This document shows positions 1 to 6,711 of a stretch of DNA of 9,711 bases, one piece after another (position 1 is the stretch's first letter; every line of letters starts with the position of its first letter). Source of the DNA: Gemmatimonadaceae bacterium (GTDB taxonomy: Bacteria > Gemmatimonadota > Gemmatimonadetes > Gemmatimonadales > Gemmatimonadaceae). The stretch covers positions 1 through 9,711 of the forward strand of contig JADGQU010000063.1 of the NCBI GenBank assembly GCA_017881545.1, read 5' to 3'. The translations under genes were made by a program, and so were the position numbers. The notes beneath the pieces are model-generated. The model was given only the letters and a program-made list of their open reading frames with translations. It was not told where the DNA came from and ran no database searches.

Positions 1-945
1 CATCCCCGCGCACCGTACTTCGCCGACACGTTACGCCGAGCGGGCGCATTTCTCCGGCAATACCACGGAATCGCGCACTACAGCCTCGGCAACTATCTCG
101 CGATGATTGCCGGCGTCCCGCCGACTCCGAAGATCCAGATCGATTGCCCACACTTTGACGATTTCGTCGAGACCGGAATTGCGCGCGACGGGCAGCCAAT
201 CGGCGATGGATGCGTGTATCCCGCGCACGTCGCCACCATCACGAACCAGCTCGAGGCGAAGCGGCTGACTTGGGGTGCCTTCATGGAGGACATGGGCAAG
301 GACCCGACGCGCGAATCGGAAACCTGCGGCCACCCGGAGATTGGTACGCAGGACATGACTGAAGTCGCGACACCAACCGATCAATACGCGACGAAGCACA
401 ATCCATTCATGTATTTCCACGCGATCATCGATTCGGCGTCGTGCAAGCAGCACGTAGTCCCGCTCACCAGGCTCGAGGCTGCGCTTCGGTCCACGCGCAG
501 CACGCCCAACTACACGTTCATCGTGCCCAACCTCTGTCATGACGGACACGATCGGCCCTGTCAGAACGGTGAGCCGGGGAGCCTCGAGTCCGCCAACGCG
601 TTCTTGCAGCATTGGGTTCCGATCATCATGAATTCGCCGGCGTACAAAGCCGACGGCCTCATCATCATCAACTTCGATGAAGCGCTGAGCATCGACGCGA
701 CTGCCTGCTGTGGGGAACCGTCAGGACCCAACACGATGAACCCCGGCGTGAACGGACCTGGCGGTGGCCGCACTGGGGCGGTGCTGTTGTCTCGCTTCAT
801 CAAACCGGGGACAGTGACGAACGTGCCGTACAACCATTACTCGCTGCTTCGGAGCGTCGAAGACATCTTCGGGCTACCACACCTCGGCTACGCGGGCCAG
901 CGTGGTCTCGCGAGCTTCGGGAAGGATGTGTTCACGCGATACTGA
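1..945 (+). CDS. Phosphoesterase family protein (PF04185-like, acid phosphatase/phospholipase C type), 5' truncated
   Basis: The frame is open from base 1 to TGA at 943-945, giving 314 visible residues; the start lies left of the window. An internal ATG at 103 is not the real start, because the upstream residues (GIAHYSLGNYLAMIAG) match the typical 'G(I/V)xHxSLGNY(L/I)AxxxG' segment of this family. Other family hallmarks follow in order: HNPFMYFHAI, the PNLCHDGHDRPC segment, IIINFDEA (acidic metal or active-site region) and the C-terminal NHYSLLRSVEDIFGLPHLGYA. Known members hydrolyse phosphate esters or phospholipids with bound divalent metal and are usually secreted to the periplasm or outside. 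Numerous cysteines (CPHF, DGC, ETC, SCKQ, NLC, RPC, ACC) suit a disulfide-bonded exported enzyme. The signal peptide would lie in the missing part. The substrate cannot be told from sequence. It ends 89 bases before the next gene, so the two may or may not share a transcript. Confidence 0.88.
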   Translation, partial: HPRAPYFADTLRRAGAFLRQYHGIAHYSLGNYLAMIAGVPPTPKIQIDCPHFDDFVETGIARDGQPIGDGCVYPAHVATITNQLEAKRLTWGAFMEDMGKDPTRESETCGHPEIGTQDMTEVATPTDQYATKHNPFMYFHAIIDSASCKQHVVPLTRLEAALRSTRSTPNYTFIVPNLCHDGHDRPCQNGEPGSLESANAFLQHWVPIIMNSPAYKADGLIIINFDEALSIDATACCGEPSGPNTMNPGVNGPGGGRTGAVLLSRFIKPGTVTNVPYNHYSLLRSVEDIFGLPHLGYAGQRGLASFGKDVFTRY

Positions 946-1034
946 AAGGGCTGGTGATGAATCGGCGAGCATGAGATGTGCGGACTTGACCGCGCTCGAT
1001 TGCTCGAGCTTCACGTATCTACGCAGAGGGAAAT
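946..1034 (+). other. Intergenic spacer between phosphoesterase and lipoprotein genes
   Basis: This 89-base spacer holds a small perfect inverted repeat, GCTCGA (994-999) and TCGAGC (1004-1009) with a 4-base loop. It has no following T-run, so it is not a convincing intrinsic terminator. A TTGACC hexamer at 986-991 resembles a -35 box, but no good -10 box lies at 16-18 bases; the nearest, TATCTA at 1016-1021, is 24 bases away. The purine-rich AGAGGG at 1025-1030 is the likely ribosome binding site of the next gene. Confidence 0.4.
1025..1030 (+). promoter_or_regulatory. Ribosome binding site for the lipoprotein gene
   Basis: AGAGGG lies 4 bases before GTG at 1035. It supports the GTG start: the overlapping ATG at 1033 runs straight into TGA, and the GTG start gives an intact lipoprotein signal peptide. 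Confidence 0.55.
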
Positions 1035-1751
1035 GTGATTACGAAAATTCTGACAATCGGGGCCGCAAGACCGCTGATTTTACTTTCAACCCTGGCGCTC
1101 GCCGTCGTGGGGTGCAACCAGAAGGCTGATTCGAACCAGGCCAGCACACCGCCCGCAGACACCGCCCAGGTTCCGAACCCCGATGCGCCGATCCTGCTCA
1201 GAGGCACTGTTGTAAGCGTCTCCGCGAATCAGCTCGTCCTCAAGTCCGATTCCGGTACAGTGACCGTGACAATGGCTCAGCCGTTCCACGTTTACACTCG
1301 TGCTCCCAGTGATCTTTCCAAGGTCACGGAAAAGTCCTTCATCGGCGTGACGACAGTGAAGCAGCCCGATGGCTCCGAGCGGGCGACCGAGATTCACGTT
1401 TTTCCTGAAGAGCTGCGCGGGCTCGGCGAAGGAAGTCGGATGATGGCGCCGAACCCGAGTGCTGCCGCGAGCCGAATGACCAATGGCAACGTCTCGGCGT
1501 CGCGCATGACGAATGGAATGGCGTCGCCTTCGCGCATGTCGAATGGCAGCGTCAGCAGCACCATGGCGTCGAGCCTCGTCGTCCAGTACGCGGGCGGTTC
1601 TCAGAACGTTACGGTCCCGCCCAATACACCGGTCACGGAGCTCAAGCTTGTCTCGAAAAATCTGGCCGCAGGGGACCAGGTCGCAGTGCTCGCCAAGAAA
1701 GCTCCGGATGGATCGCTCACTTCGGACAAGGCCATATCAACGGCGAAATGA
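1035..1751 (+). CDS. Predicted lipoprotein with two DUF5666-like modules and a repeated MTNG linker
   Basis: A 238-residue protein starting at GTG. Residues 1-26 form a lipoprotein signal peptide: K4 and R12, a hydrophobic stretch, then AVVGC with the lipid-modified cysteine at C27. After a short Ala/Pro/Asp/Asn spacer, residues about 52-133 form a beta-rich module (RGTVVSVSANQLVLKSDSG ... FIGVTTVKQPDGS ... ATEIHVFPEELRGLGEG). Residues about 146-175 carry three 10-residue repeats beginning SRM(T/S)NG. A second similar module follows at about 178-238 (VVQYAGGSQNVTVPPNTPV ... GDQVAVLAKKAPDGSL). From memory, proteins with the order 'GTV module, HIFPEExRGxGEG, MTNATV, VPPxTPV module' form a widespread family of unknown function, sometimes misnamed as metal ABC transporter permease; nothing here is a transporter. 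The function is unknown. It would be anchored in the envelope. A strong terminator follows 35 bases after the stop, so this is the last gene of its transcript. Confidence 0.8.
   Translation: MITKILTIGAARPLILLSTLALAVVGCNQKADSNQASTPPADTAQVPNPDAPILLRGTVVSVSANQLVLKSDSGTVTVTMAQPFHVYTRAPSDLSKVTEKSFIGVTTVKQPDGSERATEIHVFPEELRGLGEGSRMMAPNPSAAASRMTNGNVSASRMTNGMASPSRMSNGSVSSTMASSLVVQYAGGSQNVTVPPNTPVTELKLVSKNLAAGDQVAVLAKKAPDGSLTSDKAISTAK
1470..1559 (+). repeat. Three in-frame 30-bp repeats encoding SRM(T/S)NG units
   Basis: Units at 1470-1499, 1500-1529 and 1530-1559 encode SRMTNGNVSA, SRMTNGMASP and SRMSNGSVSS. Units 2 and 3 share TCGCGCATGxCGAATGG. Unit 1 uses different synonymous codons (AGC CGA ATG ACC AAT), so the amplification is old or under protein-level selection. 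The repeats form the linker between the two modules of the lipoprotein. Confidence 0.8.
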
Positions 1752-1786
1752 GACACGCCGGTTCGCAACGAAGTCAGTACCGAATT

Positions 1787-1819
1787 AGCGGCGCCCACTC
1801 GGGCGCCGCTTTTGTTTTT
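1787..1819 (+). terminator. Rho-independent terminator after the lipoprotein gene
   Basis: A perfect 10-bp GC-rich stem, AGCGGCGCCC (1787-1796) with GGGCGCCGCT (1801-1810), encloses the loop ACTC and is followed by TTTGTTTTT (1811-1819). It separates the lipoprotein unit from the threonine operon, so thrA should have its own promoter in the next 110 bases. Confidence 0.93.
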
Positions 1820-1929
1820 GGAGGGAGAATTTGACGAAAGGCGCCCAATCAAGTCCATTTGCAATATGATTCGGTTGATATTGCGCCATCGAGTCGGCGC
1901 GTTTTCCTTTTTCCTTTCTCGCTCGCTCC
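1820..1929 (+). promoter_or_regulatory. Intergenic region expected to hold the thr operon promoter
   Basis: This segment lies between a strong terminator and thrA and is AT-richer than its surroundings. TATGAT at 1865-1870 matches a -10 box in five of six bases, but the sequence 17 bases upstream is a poor -35 box. TTGACG at 1831-1836 is a good -35 hexamer but lies 28 bases from TATGAT; its own -10 position (TCCATT, 1854-1859) is weak. No promoter can be fixed. The last 29 bases are almost all pyrimidine (TTTTCCTTTTTCCTTTCTC...). No threonine- or isoleucine-rich leader peptide with an attenuator, as in the E. coli thr operon, is visible, and I recognise no riboswitch. Confidence 0.35.
1831..1869 (+). 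CDS. Possible 12-codon leader reading frame (tentative)
   Basis: TTG at 1831 opens a frame encoding MTKGAQSSPFAI and ending in TGA at 1867-1869. It is preceded by GGAGGGAG (1820-1827), the strongest Shine-Dalgarno-like sequence in this intergenic region, with GGAGG 6 bases before the TTG. It contains only one Thr and one Ile codon, so it is not a classic threonine attenuator leader. It is translated only if transcription starts upstream of about 1820 or reads through the terminator; the same TTGACG could instead be a -35 box. Chance is a serious alternative. Confidence 0.15.
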   Translation: MTKGAQSSPFAI

Positions 1930-4443
1930 ATGGCTCGGCCAACAGCATCTGCGGTCATACACAAGTTTGGAGGCGCCGCTCTAGCCGACGCGGATGCAAT
2001 TCGGCACGCAGCGCGGATCACCGCCGAGCGCCCGGCGGGTGCCGTCGTCGTCGCCTCGGCGATGAAGGGTGTTACCGATGCGCTACTCGAAATAGCGATC
2101 CTCGCGAGCAGAGGTGAACAGCGGACTGCACGCGCGGCTGCTGACGCGCTCCGCGCACGCCACTTGGCGACGGCGGCCGACCTCGCGGTCGGTAACGGCC
2201 AGCTCTCGACGGCCGAGGACATCGACCGCGAGTTCGACGATTTAACGGAGCTGTTGGCGCGGATCGGCGTCGGCCCGCTTGACGTGGCAATCACGGACTC
2301 CGTGGTGGCTCGGGGCGAGCGGATGGCGGCCTCAATGCTCGCCGCTGCGCTTTCGGCGGTCGGCGTTCGCGCGAAAGTCGTCGAAGCGACGCGGGTCATT
2401 CACACTGATGCGCGTCACGGCAACGGCACGCCGGATTTCGCGCGCACGGTTAGCGCAGTCAACGAGCATCTGCTCCCACTCATTCGAGAAGGTATCGTGC
2501 CGGTCGTCGCCGGTTTCATTGGCTCGTCGCCGGATGGCGCGATAGTCACGCTCGGCCGCGGCGGGTCGGATGTAACAGCGACGCTACTTGCGCGCGCCCT
2601 CAACGCCGACTCAGTGACGCTGTGGAAGGACGTACCGGGTGTGCTCACCGCGGATCCGCAGGTTGTGCCCGAAGCGCGCCTTGTGCCGCGGCTCCACGCG
2701 CGGGAGGCGGCTGAGCTCGCATACTACGGCGCAAAGGTGCTGCATCCGCGTGCGCTCATCGGGCTGCGCGACGAAACGCGTCTTTTCATTCGCCCGCTGG
2801 CCGATCCCGAATCGCCGGGCACCGAAGTCACCACCCGCCGCGACAGCGACGCGGAGAAGAAGTTTCCCGTGCGCGCGATCACGGCGATCGGGGCACAGGC
2901 GATCATCAATATCTCAGGTGACGGCATGGTAGGAGTGCCGGGCATCGCGGCGCGCGCGTTCGGCGCGCTCGAGCGCGTGGGCGTCTCGGTGGCGCTCATC
3001 TCGCAGGCATCTTCGGAGCATTCGATTTGCCTCGTGGTCCCGAGCGCGGTAGCGGGGGTGGCGGGCAACGCGCTGCGTGCGGCGTTCGCCGATCAGCTCG
3101 AGCTGGAGGTGATCGAAGGCATCGACGTGCGGACGGATCTCGCGATCATAGCGATCGTCGGCCTGGGAATGTCGGGAACGCACGGTGTCGCGGCCCGACT
3201 GTTCGCCGCGATCGCCGAAGCGAATGTGAACGTAATCGCGATTGCGCAGGGGGCGTCGGAGCTGAACATCTCCGTCGTCGTCGAGGAGGCGAGCGTAACA
3301 GCCGCGCAGCGCGCGGTGCATGCCGCGTTCCGGCTCGACAAGATCGGCGGGGGCGCGGCAGTCCCATCGGCACACGCGGACATCGTCATCCTGGGTTACG
3401 GGCGAATTGGACGCGAGCTCGCGACACAGTTGGGCGCAGTCGCCCGGTCACGCGCGCTGCGCGTCGTCGCTGTAATCGACAGCAGCGGGTACGTCTTCGA
3501 TCCGCGCGGCCTCTCCAAGCGGCAGCTTGCCATGCTCGCCAAGGCGAAGGAGTCGGGCACCGCCCTCGCCGACGCGCCGAAGGGCGTGCGCGCGGGCGCC
3601 GAGTCGGCGCTCGCTGAAGTGCGGCGACACGCGCTGTCGCGGCCGATTCTCGTCGACGTGACGGCCGGCGACACGAGTGCCGTGCTCGAGGCGGCGGTGG
3701 TCGGTGGAATGGACCTCGTCCTCGCCAACAAGATGCCGCTCGCCGCGCGACGTGGGTCGAGCGGCGGACTCGCGCAATCGGCTGCATTGCGAGGGCGGCG
3801 TGTACTGCACGAAGCAACGGTAGGTGCGGGACTGCCCATCATCGACACTATCAACAAGCTCCAGGAGTCGGGCGACGACGTGCTGCGAATCGAAGGATGT
3901 CCGTCGGGGACGTTGGGCTACCTGTTCGGTGAGCTCGGGCGCGGGACTGCGTTCTCCACAGCGCTACGCGCCGCCATGAAACTCGGCTACACCGAACCGG
4001 ATCCGCGCGAGGATCTCTCGGGGATGGACGTCGCGCGGAAGGCGCTCATCCTCGGACGCGTGCTTGGCTTCGACGGAGAGCTCGAGTCGGTGAACGTCGA
4101 GTCGCTCGTGTCTGACGAATACCGCAGCATGCCGGCGTCAGAGTTTGTCGACCGGCTCGAGGAGCTGGACTCGGTCTGGCGCGAACGTGTCGACGACGCG
4201 CGCTCGCGCGACAGCGTGCTTCGTTACCGCGCGACGGTGAGCCGCGACAGCGTTCGTGTCGGCCTCGTCGCCGTGAGCGCGGCAAGCTCGCTCGGTGCGC
4301 TTACCGGGACTGACAATCAGTTCTCGATCACAACAAGCCGGTACCGTGACAACCCGATCGTCATCACCGGACCAGGCGCCGGCGTGGCCGTGACAGCCGC
4401 GGGTGTGCTCAACGACGTGCTCAAGCTCGCGGGGTCGCGATGA
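1930..4443 (+). CDS. thrA: Bifunctional aspartokinase / homoserine dehydrogenase
   Basis: An 837-residue cytoplasmic enzyme (E. coli ThrA has 820). The kinase makes aspartyl-4-phosphate; the dehydrogenase reduces aspartate semialdehyde to homoserine with NAD(P)H. Kinase (about 1-295): KFGG at 12-15, LGRGGSD at 208-214, WKDVPG at 232-237, ELAYYGAKVLHPR at 262-274. Two ACT domains (about 314-390 and 402-470; ISQASSEHSI, AIAQGASELNISVVV) probably bind the feedback effector, by family knowledge threonine. Dehydrogenase (about 483-837): GYGRIG nucleotide loop 489-494, ANKMPLA with K601, EATVGAGLP 628-636, and GYTEPDPREDLSGMDVARK 686-704 with the acidic and Lys residues expected for catalysis. The ATG at 1930 is the only start near KFGG: TGA at 1876-1878 is in frame and no start codon lies between. 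The kinase motif reads KFGGAAL rather than the usual KFGG(T/S)SV. No Shine-Dalgarno sequence precedes the start. The gene is first in the thrA-thrC-thrB operon and overlaps thrC by 4 bases. Confidence 0.96.
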   Translation: MARPTASAVIHKFGGAALADADAIRHAARITAERPAGAVVVASAMKGVTDALLEIAILASRGEQRTARAAADALRARHLATAADLAVGNGQLSTAEDIDREFDDLTELLARIGVGPLDVAITDSVVARGERMAASMLAAALSAVGVRAKVVEATRVIHTDARHGNGTPDFARTVSAVNEHLLPLIREGIVPVVAGFIGSSPDGAIVTLGRGGSDVTATLLARALNADSVTLWKDVPGVLTADPQVVPEARLVPRLHAREAAELAYYGAKVLHPRALIGLRDETRLFIRPLADPESPGTEVTTRRDSDAEKKFPVRAITAIGAQAIINISGDGMVGVPGIAARAFGALERVGVSVALISQASSEHSICLVVPSAVAGVAGNALRAAFADQLELEVIEGIDVRTDLAIIAIVGLGMSGTHGVAARLFAAIAEANVNVIAIAQGASELNISVVVEEASVTAAQRAVHAAFRLDKIGGGAAVPSAHADIVILGYGRIGRELATQLGAVARSRALRVVAVIDSSGYVFDPRGLSKRQLAMLAKAKESGTALADAPKGVRAGAESALAEVRRHALSRPILVDVTAGDTSAVLEAAVVGGMDLVLANKMPLAARRGSSGGLAQSAALRGRRVLHEATVGAGLPIIDTINKLQESGDDVLRIEGCPSGTLGYLFGELGRGTAFSTALRAAMKLGYTEPDPREDLSGMDVARKALILGRVLGFDGELESVNVESLVSDEYRSMPASEFVDRLEELDSVWRERVDDARSRDSVLRYRATVSRDSVRVGLVAVSAASSLGALTGTDNQFSITTSRYRDNPIVITGPGAGVAVTAAGVLNDVLKLAGSR

Positions 4444-5747
4444 CGGCACGCGCCGCGACCATGCTGATCTGCGACATGTGTGGCACCCTGGTGTCGGCGC
4501 GCGACGCGAAAACGCAGTGCGCAAAGTGCGGCGGGCTGTTCTCGTTGCGCTACGATGCGCCAACGGAACGCGGTCCCGCGCTGAAAAAGATTTTCGACGC
4601 GCGGCTGGCTGCGCGCGCTGATATGCCGGAATCGTCAGGCGTGTGGCGGTTTCGGGAACTTGTCCTTCCTGATGTGAGCGATGGAGAGATCGTGACGCAG
4701 CCGGAAGGGAACACACCGCTCGTGAGCCGCGACCGTATCTCCGCGTGGTGTGGAGTCGAGTCGATTCACATGAAGCTCGAGGGCGCCAACCCCACAGGAT
4801 CGTTCAAGGATCGCGGCATGACGGTCGCGGTCACCCAGGCGCGCCGCCTCGCGGCGCCGGCCGTCGCGTGTGCGTCGACGGGCAATACGTCGGCATCGCT
4901 CGCGGCATACGCCGCTCTCGCCGGATTACCTGCGCTGGTGCTTGTTCCCAACGGCCAGGTTTCGCTCGGCAAGCTCGCGCAGACCATCGCCTATGGCGCG
5001 CGCACGCTGCTCGTCCGCGGCGATTTCGACGACTGCCTGCGTCTCGCGCGCGCCGCCGCCGACAAGCTCGGGGTCTATCTTGCCAACTCGATCAATCCGT
5101 ACCGGATCTCCGGGCAGAAGACGATCGTTCTCGAGATGCTACAGCAGCTCGGTTGGCGGGCACCGGACTGGATCGTTTTCCCCGCCGGCAATCTAGGGAA
5201 TACTTCAGCATTTGGCGCCGCGCTGCGTGAGGCAAAGGAGCTGGGACTGATCGACCGCACGCCACGACTGGCGGCGGTCCAGGCCTCCGGCGCGGCGCCG
5301 TTCGCGGCGAGCTTCCGCGACGACTTTCGTGAGCGCCACACCGTGCGGGCCGAGACTGTGGCGACCGCGATTCGCATCGGAGATCCGGCGTCGTACGACC
5401 GCGCCGTACGCGCGATACGCGAGACCAACGGCGTCGTCATCGATTTGCCGGACGCGGAAATTCTCGATGCGAAGGCTGTCGTGGACGCGTCGGGCGTTGG
5501 ATGCGAGCCAGCGAGCGCGGCGAGCGTCGCCGGAGTGCGCACCCTCGCCGCGCGAGGCGTGATCCAGCGCACGGACACAGTCGTTGCCGTCCTGACCGGT
5601 CACATTCTGAAGGATCCGGGCATCCTGCTCCAATACCATCGCGACACCGATCCGCCTCCGCCGTTCGCCAATCGGCCAATCGAGATCGACGCCGATCTTG
5701 CCGCCGTGGAGCGCGTGCTGGCGGCGGTGCGGCGGAGTGACGGATGA
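4440..5747 (+). CDS. thrC: Threonine synthase
   Basis: A 435-residue PLP enzyme that converts O-phospho-L-homoserine and water to L-threonine and phosphate in the cytoplasm. The N-terminus has two CxxC pairs (C11/C14 and C27/C30, the second in CAKCGG) forming a zinc-ribbon-like knuckle, as in many bacterial and archaeal threonine synthases. The PLP fold follows: EGANPTGSFKDRGM at 115-127 with Schiff-base lysine K123, STGNTSAS near 146-153, and a phosphate-binding loop AGNLGNTSA at 249-257. The C-terminus, about 398-435 (ILLQYHRDTDPPPPF onwards), is a tail I do not recognise. The start ATG at 4440 overlaps the thrA stop as ATGA, which suggests translational coupling; GGGG at 4431-4434 is a weak ribosome binding site. 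A second ATG at codon 8 would also retain the zinc knuckle but is less likely given the overlap. It lies between thrA and thrB, unlike the A-B-C order of E. coli. Confidence 0.95.
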   Translation: MTARAATMLICDMCGTLVSARDAKTQCAKCGGLFSLRYDAPTERGPALKKIFDARLAARADMPESSGVWRFRELVLPDVSDGEIVTQPEGNTPLVSRDRISAWCGVESIHMKLEGANPTGSFKDRGMTVAVTQARRLAAPAVACASTGNTSASLAAYAALAGLPALVLVPNGQVSLGKLAQTIAYGARTLLVRGDFDDCLRLARAAADKLGVYLANSINPYRISGQKTIVLEMLQQLGWRAPDWIVFPAGNLGNTSAFGAALREAKELGLIDRTPRLAAVQASGAAPFAASFRDDFRERHTVRAETVATAIRIGDPASYDRAVRAIRETNGVVIDLPDAEILDAKAVVDASGVGCEPASAASVAGVRTLAARGVIQRTDTVVAVLTGHILKDPGILLQYHRDTDPPPPFANRPIEIDADLAAVERVLAAVRRSDG

Positions 5748-6685
5748 CCGGCGCGGTGAACACAGCGCGCGTTCGCGTCCCGGCGACGAGCGCCAACCTG
5801 GGCGGGGGGTTTGACTGCATCGGAATCGCCGTCGATCGCTGGCTATCGGCGTCGGTCGAAGCCGGTCACGATTTGCGTTCCGGTGATGAGGCAATCACGA
5901 TCAGCCGCGGTGGCACATTGGCCTCGCTCGCCCTGGAACCGGCAGACGACGCGCTCTACATGGGATTCGTCGCTGCCTGTGCCGCCGGTGGTCGAGCGGT
6001 TCCGAAGCGACTAGCCTTTGTCGCGGACTCCGAGATACCAGTCGCGCGCGGTCTCGGCGCGTCGTCGGCGGCGTTGGTCGCGGGCGCGCGTCTCGCCGAC
6101 ACTGCGCTGGCACTCGGACTCGGAACACCCGCGCTCGCTGAGCTGTGCACTCACCTCGAAGGCCATCCCGACAACGTCGCCCCGGCGCTCTTTGGCGGTG
6201 CAATGTTGGCGGTCCCGGGCAGTGGCAGCGTCGAAGCGCGGCATTGGGCCTTCGCGTCGCTTCCTGTGCATCCCAGCCTCGCATTCGTGTTCGTCATCCC
6301 GCCTTATCCGGTGGAGACGGCGGCTGCTCGCGCCATCCTGCCGCGTGAGGTAACTCACGAGATCGCCGTGAGGGCGGCGGGGAAGGGCGCATCGCTCGTC
6401 CACGGTCTGGCGACGGGTGATGGCGAGCTGCTGAAGATCGCGCTCGACGATGTACTTCACGTTCCCTATCGCCGCGGGCTTGTGCCCGGCCTGGCGAATC
6501 TGCACGAAGCGGCGTGCGCGGCTGGAGCGTACGGCGCCACGCTCAGCGGATCGGGATCCACGTTGGTCGCAATCGCGCCGCAGGAGGCGGCGGAGCGCGT
6601 GGCCGACGCAATGAGAGAGCGGTGGAGCGCGGAGGGCGTGACGGCCGATGCGTTCGTGCAACGGCGGCCGGCGACCGTCCAATGA
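5744..6685 (+). CDS. thrB: Homoserine kinase (GHMP family)
   Basis: A 313-residue cytoplasmic kinase, normal length for the family, that transfers phosphate from ATP to homoserine to make the substrate of ThrC. GHMP features appear in order: VPATSANLGGGFDCIG at 12-27 (substrate-side motif 1), the ATP-binding glycine/serine loop PVARGLGASSAAL at 99-111, EGHPDNVAPALFGG at 139-152, and the C-terminal motif 3 GATLSGSGSTLVAI at 264-277. The ATG overlaps the thrC stop as ATGA, and GGAG at 5734-5737 gives a ribosome binding site 6 bases upstream. The stop TGA at 6683-6685 is itself part of an ATGA whose ATG opens a short frame toward the next gene. Nothing unusual is seen in the protein. Confidence 0.95.
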   Translation: MTGAVNTARVRVPATSANLGGGFDCIGIAVDRWLSASVEAGHDLRSGDEAITISRGGTLASLALEPADDALYMGFVAACAAGGRAVPKRLAFVADSEIPVARGLGASSAALVAGARLADTALALGLGTPALAELCTHLEGHPDNVAPALFGGAMLAVPGSGSVEARHWAFASLPVHPSLAFVFVIPPYPVETAAARAILPREVTHEIAVRAAGKGASLVHGLATGDGELLKIALDDVLHVPYRRGLVPGLANLHEAACAAGAYGATLSGSGSTLVAIAPQEAAERVADAMRERWSAEGVTADAFVQRRPATVQ

Positions 6686-6711
6686 CATCTGCCCCAATCG
6701 CGCCAGCGTAA
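6682..6711 (+). CDS. Nine-codon mini-cistron or in-frame stop-interrupted start of the barrel gene (tentative)
   Basis: ATG at 6682 overlaps the thrB stop as ATGA, the same junction type as thrA/thrC and thrC/thrB. It encodes MTSAPIAPA and ends in TAA at 6709-6711, directly touching GTG-ATG at 6712-6717, where the next gene begins in the same frame. It may pass ribosomes from thrB to the barrel gene, or it may be the original start of the barrel gene now interrupted by a stop codon. Chance cannot be excluded for so short a frame. Confidence 0.25.
   Translation: MTSAPIAPA

Noticed and set aside
103..105. ATG as start of a 280-residue phosphoesterase
   Set aside because: The upstream in-frame sequence encodes conserved family residues (GIAHYSLGNYLA), so this is an internal methionine of a gene cut by the window edge.
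994..1009. Inverted repeat GCTCGA-TTGC-TCGAGC after the phosphoesterase gene
   Set aside because: The stem is only 6 bp and no T-run follows. It may be a chance consequence of the CTCGAG palindrome, so it is not called a terminator.
1790..1846. Third copy of the GGCGCCC stem sequence (1840-1846) that could pair with 1801-1807 and compete with the terminator
   Set aside because: The extra copy lies downstream of the T-run, so it would be transcribed only after read-through. GGCGCC is also self-complementary and common in GC-rich DNA.
1866..2117. Plus-strand frame starting MIRLILRHRV upstream of and into thrA, a possible leader peptide
   Set aside because: It has only two Ile codons and no regulatory run, no good Shine-Dalgarno sequence, and it runs deep into thrA in another frame with Arg/Ser-rich, non-protein-like content.
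2617..2640. Aspartokinase WKDVPG instead of the E. coli-type WTDV
   Set aside because: The Lys variant is known from plant monofunctional and other bacterial aspartokinases, so it is a normal family variant and not a defect.
3386..3857. Long minus-strand open frames opposite thrA
   Set aside because: They are Arg/Ala-rich shadows of a GC-rich gene whose plus-strand frame has clear homoserine dehydrogenase motifs.
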